DNA of 64,000 nt, from contig WBMZ01002691.1 in the NCBI GenBank assembly GCA_013400975.1, positions 1 through 64,000 of the forward strand. Reading direction: 5' to 3'. Origin of the DNA: Atrichornis clamosus (lineage: Eukaryota; Chordata; Aves; Passeriformes; Menuridae). Shown in pieces: positions 12,536 through 23,935 of the stretch. Positions within the stretch are counted from its first letter, which is position 1. Every line of letters begins with the position of its first letter. The notes under the pieces are model-generated. The model did not search any database and was not told the DNA's origin. It saw only the letters and a list, made by a program, of their open reading frames with translations. A program made the translations under genes and the position numbers.

Positions 12536-15500
12536 CATTTTGTTTAGCTGGTTCTGCTTAGCACCCCACCCCATCACAGGGTAGTGCCGTAGCACTCTCT
12601 GCAGGAAAGGGTTTTGAGGGAATACTTAGCACAGGATGCTGTTGACAACACCTGATGTCAACCTGCAGAGATGTATAGCATATGTACCCGATGTACATAG
12701 CACAGAAAAATCTGTGTCTTAATTTAAAACATGAAATTCTTGACATAAATGCAAGTTTCATGGACCTCTATCATTTATTATCCCATGAGTTCTTAGGGTG
12801 GATAACCTTTCAGCCATCAGTTAGTAGAAGGTGACTATTATCCTGTTCAGAGTTATCTCTAAAGTTTGAGAGTTGAAAAACTGAATAAAAGCAATCTTCC
12901 CCTACAGGAAGGAAGTGCTTTAAAGGGACTCCCTCTTACCTACACTAATTTTCACAGCATCAAGAGGCTAGGATGAGACACAAACCAGCATAAGCAAAGG
13001 TTGGTTTTGATATAGTAATGCAAAGTACCATGTCATATTGGATACTGATTTCCAGTACTGTTATAACATGGGATGGAAGGGTTTTGGGGGTGTAGCAGGA
13101 AAAGATGGCATGGAGAACTGTAAAAGAAGTAGTTTCCAATTAAAGAGTGGTCTAAATTTTAGGCAGCAAGGAGAGAGGAAAACATAAATGCTCTCAGTCA
13201 TTTAAAAGCTGTGTCATATGTGACTTTACTGTATTTTCCTTTGTGAATCCAAAATTTGCAAGGATAACATAAACAGTGGCATGGATTCTCATAGTTGACA
13301 TAAATCCTGGTAGTGCGTCTGTGAAAAACTAAATTGTGACTTGGAGAGAAATTGATTCAGACTCTACGTATGAAAACCTTCTTAGATAGTTATGAATTCC
13401 AGATTCCCCCCATGCCACCCAAAAGATGTCTCCTGTTGCCAGACACAATGATGAGTCTGTATTTAACCCATACACCACATCTGTGTTTTCAGTCATGAAG
13501 TAATTAATGCACAGATTCAAAGTGAGATACTTGCAAGTTTCCCAAGCTGAAAACATGCTCAGTTTAGTACCTTTGTTCAAGTAAGCAAAGGAAACAAACA
13601 CTGGAGAATGAAAATAACTCCATGCCACCACTGTCAATTTTGATTTGCTTCTTCCTGTGATTTGCTAAGAGCTGCTGAATTTCGCAAAAGCCTGTGCTCC
13701 AAACAAAAGGAGGAATTTTGAGAAAAATACAGCAATATACATAGTGTGCCTTAGGGTTCTCTTCCTCACAGGTTTAATCATTCTTTGCATGAAGCTGATT
13801 TCACCTGACCCTCTTCTGCTCTAAATTGGAGCAAGAACATTCAGGGCAATATGTACTGATCCCAAAACACCTAGAATGGATTCATCAGGGTGGGCTGAGC
13901 AAAACAGTGTTGACTGATCTAATGCACACAATCAATACCACTTTACTGGGTGGCTATTTGCAGGCAAAAATAGATGAAGGTTAATGCAGGCATTGCCTTT
14001 GAGGATCCCAAGGGTAGAGGCTTAATATCCTTTTTCCCTCAATGACACTACTAACACTTTAAAGCAGTTACTGGAGGGGCATTTCTCTGACAATGTAAGA
14101 TTCATGTTTGTCATGCTGTTTCCTAGAATAATCTCACTCATGCAAGATTGAAAAATGCAACCTGCATTTTTATGCCAACAGATATTAGAAATTGCTCGCT
14201 TCTTAGGACTCATAATAAATCAAACATGTTTATGAATACATTTTTAACTTTTCAGTAAAATAGCCAATGATTTTGTCAGAAGTTTTGGGAATACTGGCAA
14301 CATAATCTACCAAAAAGGCAATTTGTGACCTATTCTTTAAAAAATATATTACATTTGACATTATGTATCACCAGTGCTAAGTATCAGTTCTGACAGGCTG
14401 GATAACATATTTTCAGACAGTATGCTTCAAGACTAACAGAATTCACCAAGAAATAAACTTACATGGTAATTTAATTGTCAATAATTCAATCCATATTAAT
14501 ATGTTGCCATTGCCCCTCTGTGTTTTGCACAGCCTTCCATGCTACTTGTAATCTTACTTAACCATTCTTTTAAATTAAGTATACTTTAAATTTCTTCTTC
14601 TGATACTTTTCATAAGATTTTAAAATATATATTACATCATCTCATTTATCCAGCCTTTCTTATTTATTCACAAACTACTAAGTCTATAACCCAGCATCAT
14701 ATCTCTTGCTCTTTGTTAGCCACCTAAATGGTGCCCTTGCAGTACACTAGCAACTTCCAGACTGAATTACAGCCTTCTGTATAATTAGAGGTGTTACATT
14801 ATGTGAGAACCAATGCCTAATTGCAAGTCCATTAAGTGGTTCTCTGAAACACAGCGTTATGCATCTCTGATTACTGCAGCAATTAAGGGTTTACTAAATT
14901 CCTGAGAACGAAGAATTCCTCTGTTCATTTGTGATGTCAGGACAGGCTCTTCTCTATTCTGTTTCATGAACCCTATGTCCTTACTTTTAACTTAATAAGA
15001 CAGTTTCCAAACAGCAGTGTCTGCAAATCTGGATACAATTTCCATGATGCCTTCTTCACTAAAACTCAAATGTAGAAATTATACCATGGTGTCTGTTTCT
15101 GATTTTTAAAATTATGTTGAAGGTATTATTCTTTTTCTTTTTAGACTGGCTGAAACACAGCAAAATACCTTCAGAAGACATCATCTTTATACAGCAGAGA
15201 ACATGCTGAGTCCAAACCATTTATTTCTTATATTATATGTAAGAAATCATGCAGTAATAAAAGGTAGAATTCTCACATGTAATAAGGGACAGGAATAGGG
15301 CTCAGGCTGTCAAGATTTAAAGTGAATGCATGACTAAAAGTACTATTTCTGTTTGCCTGCAGGCAAACCTATCAATGTTTTGAATCTTTTAGGAATTTAC
15401 TTTTTGATTTATGAGCCAAAGTTTCATTCATGTTAGCAACACAAATTCTTGTATTAAAAAAAGTCATTGTAATTCCAATGTGATCAGAAAGTTATGAATA

Positions 15501-16505
15501 TGTTTTGTGATCTACTGTGGTATAAATAGTGATTAGAAACCATGAAAAATAAAACAAGATAGGTTTGCAGTTAGCTACTTTAGCTATAGTATATTGCTTC
15601 AGGTTTCATAGCAGAAGGTAAAAGTAAGAGAGAAAATGAAACACTAGGAAAAAAAACCCCAAGAAGAGAACAGACTATTCTCTAATTTGCTAATCTCTGA
15701 GCATGAATGTGATTATGGTGTCTGGGTTTTTGTGGAAGAAAACAACATCATTTGTATGATACCCTATATCACCTTCTGCAAGAGGAAGGGTACTGAGCTA
15801 GGAAAAGAGATGCAGATCCTGTGCAGGTGGGTGTAAACTGGTGTCACTGGCCTCCTCTTAACAAAGAAAAAAACCTGAGGAAAGACTGTATGAATCTAAG
15901 GAATAACTTGAGGGCAGATGATAACAAAGACAAACCTTGGCCTTTAAGTCTATGTAGGACGTACTTCTAAACGGATCGGTGTCAAAATCAGAGTTTAAAA
16001 TCTGGTGAAGGTGAATAAAAATAAACAAACTTGAGAAAAATGTAATATTTATCTTATAGTAATGATCTGAGAGGGAAAACCTGCCCTAGTCACTAGAGAT
16101 ACCTTCTAAAAGGGAGTTAGAAGTATTTTTAAAATAATGAACAGGAAGATTAAAAAGAAAAAAAAAGACAGTTTTGTTGTCCTAATTGTTATTGGAGTTA
16201 CCACACAGATTAGGAACAATATGACTGAATGAAGAAATCAAGATTCCAGTTTCATTTCATGTCTTTTGGTGTATTGCAGTCTATTTGAGATTTATTTCTA
16301 AAAGAAATGTTTTTCCTGAGTGTTGGTAAGGACCTTAGATACCTCTCTCTCCTGCGTTTCCCCCCTCTCCAAAGCTATCAAGTGCTGCACGCTCATACTC
16401 TGGATCATGTGAGAGGGCAACCTTACATCGTTGTCTGTCTCTCCCAGCCCCTCTGAGCACATGTATTTTTAAAAACATCTATGGGATCAAACTGATTGCA
16501 ATTAC
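12536..16505. other. Non-coding sequence, nothing recognised
   Basis: Unique AT-rich DNA. ORFs of up to 102 codons (13329-13637 minus) have no identifiable domain. No repeat consensus was recognised. Confidence 0.55.
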
Positions 16506-16576
16506 ACATAATTCATAATAAATGCATAATAATAAATTCATAATTCACAATAAATTCATAATAAGACATAATTCAG
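16506..16576. repeat. Degenerate tandem repeat of ATAATTCATAATAAAT type
   Basis: ATAATTCA and AATAAATTCATAA motifs recur about five times in imperfect tandem. Confidence 0.7.
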
Positions 16577-16672
16577 AAACACAGACCTGCATGTGCTGCT
16601 TTCTCTCAGCAGATATTTTTAAATTATTCCTATGATATTAGTTATTTGACATGGGGCTCTTTTATTGAAAGA

Positions 16673-16695
16673 AAATAAATAAACAAACAAACAAA
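16673..16695. repeat. (AAAT)/(AAAC)n microsatellite
   Basis: AAATAAATAAAC is followed by AAAC units. It directly abuts the hairpin at 16696-16721. Confidence 0.8.
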
Positions 16696-16721
16696 AGTGA
16701 TTCAGATCAACCTGAATCACT
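16696..16721. repeat. Perfect 10-bp inverted repeat with 6-nt loop
   Basis: AGTGATTCAG (16696-16705) and CTGAATCACT (16712-16721) are exact reverse complements around the loop ATCAAC. The stem is too short for a microRNA precursor and there is no terminator context in this genome type, so its function is unknown. Confidence 0.75.
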
Positions 16722-19700
16722 GGATCTGCTGTAGCTTTGTGTTTGTGTTTTTAAAGATATTTAATATTATTGAGAATGCTATTTAAATCCTCATCACAAG
16801 CAACATTTTCACTGTTTATTGTGAAATTTACCTGAGCATTTGAAACTAAATTATATTTTTTCTGTGCAGTAGTGATTGCTTCAAATGTGACCACTGGGAA
16901 TATTCTTTGATGAAATGAATGTAAATAACATCCTACTAGACTTAAAATTATCTCCACTTAAACATGCATAGAAATATGGGGGATTTTTTAATGGAAGAGA
17001 AATCTTTTTTCAGTAGAAAAGCTGCAGAGCAACATTCATCTCAGAATCATTCCACTGCACTGAGATGACTTTTTTCATGAAGAACGGTAATCAAAAGCAT
17101 CAGAAAGATGCATTTCTGTAAAACAGAAGCACTTTGATTCAAAAGAAATGTCACACCACATAGTCTTACTATGACATAGAAAGATTATGTTCCATAAGTG
17201 TAAATGATTTTTTTTCATAAGTATGTAGAATGTGATGCAAAAGTAAAGGATCAGAAAATTATTGATAAGGTTTGTTTTCTGTTTTCTGGACTGTTTCTTT
17301 AGTCTCTTGTAGGTCGGTGATAATAATGGACACACAAATTCATTCAGAAAAAGAAAGTATAAAGTAGAGTATTTTTGGAAATCTAGAACAGTATTCAATT
17401 AAGAAAGTTCCTTATGCTTGCAGTTAATTTTATTGTATGCTGGATTTAAAAATATTGATAATACACTATCAGTGGCACACTACCACAGTAATTATGCAAA
17501 ATACGGCAGTGTGCAAATAGAATAGTAATGCTTGTTTGGCACAGAACTTGTTGAGTTTATGTTAATGCTTTCAAATTAAAGGAATGATCTCAAGAAGATT
17601 CCTACACTAGAAGACACAATCAAGTTGCCCATCTCATCTGTCCTTTTCATACTTGCTTCTGAAATGAGGGGTGCTCAGGAGTGCTTAGAAAAGCAACTCA
17701 AAATAATGAATGTCTCTGAGGCAAACCAAACCACACCAACTCTAGAAACGATATCATACAATAAATAAGAAGCAGAGAGGAAATAGAGAAGGACTTGGGA
17801 ATTCTTTCAGCCTCTGCTATAAAATAAAACTGCAAAACCAAAGGAAATGCAAGATGTGCAACATAATTCAAGCAGTTTGTGATGGAGATTATAAAAGTAA
17901 AATGTACTGAGGAAAATGATAAAATATTTGTGTCAAAGAAAAATAAAACATTGACAGAAAAAAGAATCATGCCATGTAAATAAAAGAGCATATCTTTCCA
18001 GTATACTCAGATTAGACATTTAAATAAAATAATTTGTTCCAGAGGCCATGGGACTTTTGAAATTGTAAAGTAAAAGCTGTTTAATGTAGCTAATTAGTAG
18101 CATGTTAAATCAAGCGTGTTGAATACACATTTCAATTGCATTAAGTGGAGAAGTGATTGGTAATGGGAAATGACTGTGCTATCTAATACCACTCAGGGAG
18201 TGCTGAACTGTGCCTGAAATTTCAGAGAACAGCTTGGAAAAAACTTGTCCTCCAAGGAAGCCTTTTCAGGGTCACCATATGCTACATCTGGGTGTTGCTG
18301 TGGAACTCAATCACCAGTGTGTGGTTCTGGTTACAGCCAAGCCAACATGGTGAGAGGCTATTTCACTCAGTTTTTCCTGGCTTTGTTAATCTATTCACTA
18401 AATCCATTCTACTAATTGTCTCATTCCAGAATATGCCTCAGCAGGATGGATCTTGGTCTAGGCAGCTTCATGCCCAGACAGCAATAGGAATACTGGGAGG
18501 AGTGGGGATTGAATAACTCCTCACTGAGCCTTCAAGATGTGGTACTGGGGCACGGACAGTTTTGCTTATTGTGGCCTTCTAAGGAAGCTTGGAGTTTGGC
18601 AAAGGTGAAAATAATCCACATGGGAAGGGTTAGTCTTAGATTAAAAAATCTTGGAAAAGTTTATAGGTCAACTACAACCTTAAACTGTGTAGAGCAAAGA
18701 GAGTGACTAAATACCCTGGCAGTGTCCAGTAACATGCCTTTCCAGTTTTCTTCCAAATCCTAGTCCCATGCTTTCTGACATTATACAAATATCACTTCAC
18801 TCCTGTGGATTTGTTTTTGGCCAACTATTTTTCTAAGAAAGCAGATTCGGATGTGATCTGGGACACTGTACTTTTGGTTGTACCAGTGCTGTTACACTGG
18901 TTTTGACTCCCTATGCCCCATGCAATCTCCTGCAGATTTCCACAACCACCTCATGCAGCAGAGCCTGCAGCATTTGTGCTCATTTTCATGACACTAAAAA
19001 TGGCACCATTCTGCTAGCCTGTGACACACTGCTTTCGTTTTTCCAGAAGGCTCAAAACTAGGTGCCCCCATCATACTTCTCAAATTCTCTCAACCTTGCT
19101 ATTGCCAGAGGGATGCCAGAGAAGACTTTTAGCCAGCTTCCATGCTGACAGCTGTAGAGAAGTGACATGCCACCTCTCCTGAGGGAAGACAAGCCGCAGG
19201 CAGCATGTGCACTGTGGCTCTGCTGTCCTGGTGCTTGGGTCCGCTCCTTGAGAAACTGGGAATGGTTACCATTAACAAACTCAAGAGTTAGGAACTCCAA
19301 AAACCTCATCCTGTTTTAACAACTGAAGCAAAAGCCTCCAAAATGGAGAAAAACTTCCAGGCATGTATTTAATGTCATATAACATGGTGATGGAGTGAAA
19401 TGAACATCAAATAGTTTCATCATGTAGAGGAGCAGAATGCCAGTCCAACAGAGTATTTGAGGTTGATTCTACTTTGGTACGTTGGAACATAAACATAGAG
19501 GAGAAAAACAGTAAATGGGCTTTCTTACGCTGACACAGAGTTGCTGTAGTGAAATACTGATCAAAACATCACTGAATTAAAAAGACAAGGCACGATATTT
19601 CATTTTACCAAAACATTGCTCCTAAAGACTGCTTTAATATATTTGTATCAGCACCTTTAATCTTCACCTTGTGTTTCAAAGACACTAAGCTTAGCAAGTA

Positions 19701-20499
19701 AAATTAATTTTTGCTGGAGGATAGTCACATATAACAAAACACAAAATAATTTTAAGATGCAGATTTTTCAAGCATTTGATTTTCTGCTGAAGTGCTACAC
19801 TAAGAATAAAATTTTGAACCTTCTGGGATTTAGGTCCCCCCTCATATACTGAACAGCAATGCAAATTAGGGTGAATGCTTATGGAGCTCACAGCTATGTT
19901 AGATTTTAGATGATTCCTGAGCACTACTCTAAGTACATCTTTAGCTGTTCAGTGAGTATGCCTGAAATTGATTATGTGTTTAACAGCTTTCTGAAGCAAA
20001 GACCAAATGTTCTTAAAATATTTTTAAGGCCTAAACAAAACAGGGAAATCCCTTTATTATTTACTTATCTGTCTTGCATCTAAAAAAATTATGTGTCTCA
20101 CATTTAGGCTCATGCTAAGTTTCACATAGGTGAGATTAAATGAGAATATTTTCACAGAGATCATAAAACTAGAAAAGTTTAAAAAAAGGAATGTATATCC
20201 TGAACTGAGATATCGCAAATTATTATATGATTACAGGCAAAAATAAATCTGATGAGTTGGACACACAAGCAAATTATGTGGATATAGCACATCATAGACA
20301 TCAGTTGCTTTGTATTAACAACTTATATGTATATCTAGCTGTAAATGTGATACAAACTTCTTTTCAGAGATGCAGAGTTCTTTGAACATTTTTGAAGCCT
20401 CAAGCACTTCAAAATAAATAAAATCATGCAAGCCTTTGCAGCACTCCTGGTTGCTTATTATAAAATTGTTCTCAAATGTGTCTCATATATGCAAAAATA
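16722..20499. other. Non-coding sequence, nothing recognised
   Basis: Unique sequence. The part at about 18500-19300 is somewhat richer in G and C and has short ORFs on both strands (for example 83 codons minus at 19058-19309). I recognise no protein family or repeat in it. Confidence 0.55.
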
Positions 20500-20683
20500 C
20501 CTTTTAAAAATCTATAACAAAGGAGGCTGAACAAATAATAGTTGTTATCCTTAATACTGTGTTGTACACAGTCACTGTTTTTCCTTTGGATGTCTACCTT
20601 AAAAGAGTTTGTTCTAGACAATTTTCCTGCACATGCTTATGAAAATTGCACACATGGTAAGTGTCAAAGCTTGTTTAAATGAC

Positions 20684-21277
20684 TGTCCTAGTTCCAGCCA
20701 GGACAGAGTTAATTTTTTTTAATAGTAGCTGGGCATGGTGGTGTGTTCCTGTGATCCGAGCTGTCGGGAAGAGTGAGCCCACAGGATAACTCGAGCCCAA
20801 GAGTTCTGGGCTGCTGCACACTGGGCCGAGTGGGCCTGGCCACAACCCAAATGTTGTTGAATACCGTCTTGGGTCATTGGCAGGGGTGGGGGAAAGGGAT
20901 TCTTTCTCAGACTTCTGGGAAAAAAAGGCATTCCTTTTCCAGTTGGCAGAAGGCATGGTGTGGTGGGGAAAAACTGGTAGGTATTTGTTGTGGGCTTTCT
21001 CTGTAAATAATTTCTTTGTCATTAATATTAATAATTCTTTTGTTATTAATATTATTGCTGTTATTGTTCCTTTTTTAAAAATCTCATTTCTGTTTCCAGT
21101 AAATTGTTCTTATCTCAAAGTGTAATTTTCACCTCTTTCTGCCTCCAATTCTCAACTCCATCCCTGTAGTGGGAAGGGGGAAGGAAAGGGGTGGGAGCAA
21201 GCAAGCAGCATCTGATTTGGAAGAGTCTTGGGGATGGGGGACACTGAATTGGGGAGTCTAATTCCTAAAGGACAACA
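20684..21277 (+). mobile_element. Solo LTR (avian ERVL-like) with a 7SL-like segment
   Basis: It begins TGTCCTAGTTCCAGCCAGGA and carries AGAGTTAATTTT just after, as in a widespread avian LTR family. It ends in GGACAACA. The 3' half keeps the family's R/U5 landmarks in order: a TTATTA-rich stretch (about 21015-21066), AGTAAATTGTTCTTATCTCAA where the family has its poly(A)-signal block, a CT-rich block, then GGGAAGGGGG and AGCAAGCAAGCAGC. Length is 594 bp. Flanks ATGAC (20679-20683) and GTAAC (21278-21282) fit a decayed 5-bp target duplication. No internal retroviral region is present, so it is a solo LTR. Its U3 contains a segment resembling 7SL RNA, listed separately. Confidence 0.8.
20728..20830 (+). 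ncRNA. 7SL (SRP) RNA-like segment inside the LTR
   Basis: About 100 bases align with the 5' Alu domain of vertebrate 7SL RNA, starting near 7SL nucleotide 1: GCTGGGCATGGTGGTGTG, then CCTGTGATCCGAGCTGTCGG, a GGATAACTCGAGCCC block, and the 13-base exact match GAGTTCTGGGCTG (20801-20813). It ends at a GCCGA-like block. A TCGAGCCC sequence (20791-20798) sits where the 7SL internal B box lies, so remnants of a Pol III promoter may persist. Similarity becomes unclear after about 20830. It is a fragment in a mobile element, not a functional SRP RNA gene: the S domain and 3' end are missing. The first 30 or so bases are also explicable as LTR sequence. Confidence 0.65.
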
Positions 21278-21410
21278 GTAACAATATAGCACATCTCTTT
21301 ATACACCAAATTAGCTATCTTGTCAAAGAAGAAAATTATATTACTTCAACATAATTTGCTCCTGATGTTTTTATCAATTTATTATCCTCTTGGTCTTGAT
21401 AAATTGATTG

Positions 21411-21602
21411 CTAGTAGTGTGTTCTAGTACATTTCTTAGAATCAAAGCTAGGCTGACCTGATAATTTTCTGGGTCTCTTCTTCTTAAAAATACGTATAAC
21501 ACCTGCCCATACCCACTGTTCCTTTACCTTACATGATCTCCCTAAGTTTTTGAAAACAATCATTAATAGTCCACACACAGATTCAGCTACTCCTTTGAAC
21601 AC
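21411..21602 (-). pseudogene. CR1 ORF2 reverse-transcriptase fragment (decayed)
   Basis: A 63-codon open stretch resembles the CR1 reverse-transcriptase segment just before the catalytic core, including the FKK run at the end of a beta strand. It lacks the catalytic YADD region and the frame breaks on both sides. It is part of the old CR1 remnant that spans this area and cannot encode a working enzyme. Confidence 0.6.
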
Positions 21603-22276
21603 AGTACAGTGAATCTTATCAGACCATTTCCATTAAATGCACTTAGTCAAGCAATGGTTAGCCAATTTTTATTGCATACCCTCTGGTTAAAATTGATTTT
21701 CTACAATAGCTGGTCAGCTAACCACTTTTGCTGAAGTAAAAGAAGCCTTTTCTGTATCATCTACTATCTGCTCTTCTTTCCTGCTAACTAAAAATCAGAG
21801 GATGTTACTCTAATGACAATCTTTGTGTTACCTTTTATATTGTTATGTGCTTTAGCCTTTCTGACATCCTGTCAGATGACTCTGCTCTTCTTTTCTACTT
21901 TCAGTCATGGGGTTTGGATTGCACATTTTGTACAATTCCTTTTCAATTTTTAGAATGTTAAAGAAACTTAATGCTGTCATATTATTCCTTTTTTCCACTT
22001 CTGCTTCAGCAGAATTTTCTGTTCTACCTTAAGCGCAGTCAATGCAAGATTTTCTACACTTCTTTTGTGCCTTAAATTTCTTTCCAAGAATCTTTCTACT
22101 TTCCAGGTCTCTGAGCTTATTGAAGTCTGTCCTTTTTGCAATCCATTATCCTATTTCAACTTCTTACAGTCCTTTCTTTTAGCAGTGACTGTTTTGTGAC
22201 TATGAAATTTTTAACCAATGTCTCTCAGTGCAAATCAAATCTAAAGTAACCAGTTCCATCTTAACTTTCTCAGTCT

Positions 22277-22787
22277 TGGGGGTGGACCCCGGCCAGCAGA
22301 TAAGCACCCACATAGTCTCTGTCTCACTCCCTTACCATTGTCTGCTATTGGGATGAAAGAGAGACCAAAAGTGAAAAAGCCTCATGGGTTGAGATAATTG
22401 TGGTACAGTAAGGGAAGGAAGAAGGGAAGAAAACCCCAAGTCATGCAAAGGCAATTACTTTCTACCTCCCGTAAGCAGTCCAGGCAGTCTCCAGGAAACA
22501 CCTGCTTTGGAAGAAAAGCCTTGCCCATTTTTATTTCTGACTAAATGAGAGAATAACTGTTTAGCCAGTTTGGATCAGCTGTCTCAGATGTACTCCTTCA
22601 CAACTTCTTGTCCACCCCAAGCCTGTTAATTGCAAAGGAGAATAAGACAAAGAGAAAATCATGTGGCTGTGCAAACACTGCTCAGCAACAGCCAAAACTT
22701 TGGTGTGTTTTAGTAATAAATCGCAAACCCAGTACCATATGGAATCCTATGAAGAAAGTTAACTCCATCCCAGTCAGACCCAGTAAA
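22277..22787 (-). mobile_element. Degraded solo LTR (avian ERVL-like)
   Basis: On the minus strand it reads TTTACTGGGTCTGACTGGGA (mutated TGTCCTGG-type start), GGAGTTAACTTTCTTCATAG, then TGTTGCTGAGCAGTGTTTGCA, GGCTTGGGGTGGACAAGAAG and GACAGCTGATCCAAACTGG. These are all landmarks of the common avian LTR, in order. The 3' part keeps TTATCTCAACCCATGAG and ends near GCTGGCCGGGGTCCACCCCCA. No clear target duplication remains, which suggests greater age than its neighbours. It is the same broad family as the LTR at 20684-21277 but in the opposite orientation, so the two do not bracket a provirus. Confidence 0.75.
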
Positions 22788-22854
22788 GTGTGCTGAAATA
22801 AGTAAATGTTCTCAGTGTTGTCAAAACTTTATAAGCCATTCATCTTCTCACATA

Positions 22855-23435
22855 TGATATGGGCACACACATAGATATAGGAGCATATATACAGTTAAAA
22901 TCTTATGTAGGATAGGAAAAAATGTTGAACTGCTTGAAAAACAATGTATAAGTGCTTGCCAAACATCCCTGGAAAGAACAGGTACGCATTCCAGAGAACA
23001 GCTATTGATGAGAAGCGGCAAGTGTGACCTACTTCCCATTTTCTGGACTTGAAACCGGCCAAAACAGACTCTGAGGATTAAAACAAGACCAAGACACCAG
23101 GGTGCATGCACAAAGAATAAGGGTGAAAAGTTTAATCCTGAGGAAGACTCCTTACTTCATCCTAACGACCACCTGAAGACCACCACTAGGAGGCAATGCG
23201 CAGGCGCAGCAGTATGGAAATGACTGATAAGCTTATTATAATACAAAGCAGGGATATGTGATGAATATGTATAGGCGTATTGGGAAATCTAATACATGTG
23301 TAATATTTTAGAGGATAAATACAGAGGAGAAAAAACGACACACACGCTTTGAGGAGGTATGCCCGTGTGCCTCAACGTTGATTAAACATACCTACTTTAC
23401 AACTTTCTGAGTTGTAGAGTTTTGTCCGTGTATCA
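22855..23435 (+). mobile_element. Solo LTR, well preserved, 4-bp target duplication
   Basis: It starts TGATATGGGC and ends CGTGTATCA, flanked on both sides by CATA (22851-22854 and 23436-23439). Inside are a TATA-like ATAAATA (23315-23321), a poly(A) signal ATTAAA (23381-23386), and the sequence TGCGCAGGCGCAGCAG in U3. It keeps many CpG dinucleotides (for example in CAACGTTG and AAACGACACACACG), unlike the surrounding DNA. That suggests a fairly recent insertion. The 4-bp duplication fits a class I (gamma-like) endogenous retrovirus. It is 581 bp long with no coding region. Confidence 0.75.
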
Positions 23436-23482
23436 CATATTATTATGTTAACACATACTGAGACAATAAAAGCTTTTCATTA

Positions 23483-23935
23483 TCATAGAATCTTAGGATG
23501 GCTTGGGTTGGAAGGGGACAAACCATAAAGAAATAGAATGGTTTGGTTTGGAAGGGATCTTAAAGCTCATCTTGCAACCACACCACCATGAGCAGGGACG
23601 CCTTCCACAAGATCAGTTTGCTCAGGCCCCCGTCCAACCTGACCTTGAACATTCCCAGGGATGGGACACCCACGACTACTCTGAGCAACCTGTTCCAGTG
23701 CCTCACTACGCTCCGAGTGTAGATTTCTACCTAACATCTAGTCCACATCCCTTCTCTTTTGGATATAAATTGTTCCTCCTCATCCTATCACTATCTGCCC
23801 TATGTAAAAAGTTGTTCTCCCTCTATTTTATAAACCCCCTGCAAGTCCTTTCTTGTGCTTAGTACTCCAGAGCAGGACACAGTACTCCAGGTAGGGTCCT
23901 ATGAGGTCAGACTAGAGAGGGAACATGAAGAGGAG
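23483..23935 (-). mobile_element. CR1 LINE 3' fragment with internal deletion
   Basis: The plus strand starts TCATAGAATCTTAGGATGGC, the reverse complement of a CR1 3' end. It continues with GTCCAACCTGACCTTGAACA and AACCTGTTCCAGTGCCTCAC, then ends in GTACTCCAGGTAGGGTCC. A second copy of the 3' terminus (AATAGAATGGTTTGGTTTGG) follows the first after about 40 bases. Near 23844 the sequence jumps over about 200 bases of consensus. The 119-codon ORF on the plus strand here is an antisense read of the LINE, not a gene. Confidence 0.9.

Larger units (their letters stand above)
20500..22262 (-). mobile_element. Old CR1-type LINE remnant, interrupted by an LTR
   Basis: Read on the minus strand, 21602 to 21411 gives a decayed reverse-transcriptase N-terminal region. 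It contains the recognisable block IVFKNLGRSCKVKEQ, then a VIRIFKKK stretch and a decayed 'GQPSFDS' where CR1 proteins have the 'NYRPVSLTS' motif. Similarity to old CR1 continues at the DNA level past 21300. It then resumes on the other side of the inserted LTR, where the minus strand reads TTAAACAAGCTTTGACAC, the expected next block. Upstream segments to about 21860 resemble the preceding part of ORF2, and weaker similarity may reach 22262. Many stops and frame changes show it is dead. The outer limits are approximate. Confidence 0.65.

Noticed and set aside
20728..20830. A functional SRP RNA gene
   Set aside because: Only the 5' domain is present, with many changes, and it is embedded in an LTR.
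20675..21125. Overlapping ORFs of 70-115 codons on both strands
   Set aside because: They lie within the 7SL-bearing LTR and are a by-product of its composition.
20684..22787. The two ERVL-like LTRs as the ends of one provirus
   Set aside because: They are in opposite orientation and the sequence between is an old CR1 remnant, not retroviral genes.
22608..23111. ORFs of 62 (plus) and 87 (minus) codons
   Set aside because: They lie inside solo LTRs, which do not encode proteins.
23503..23862. 119-codon plus-strand ORF
   Set aside because: It is the antisense read of a CR1 3' fragment.
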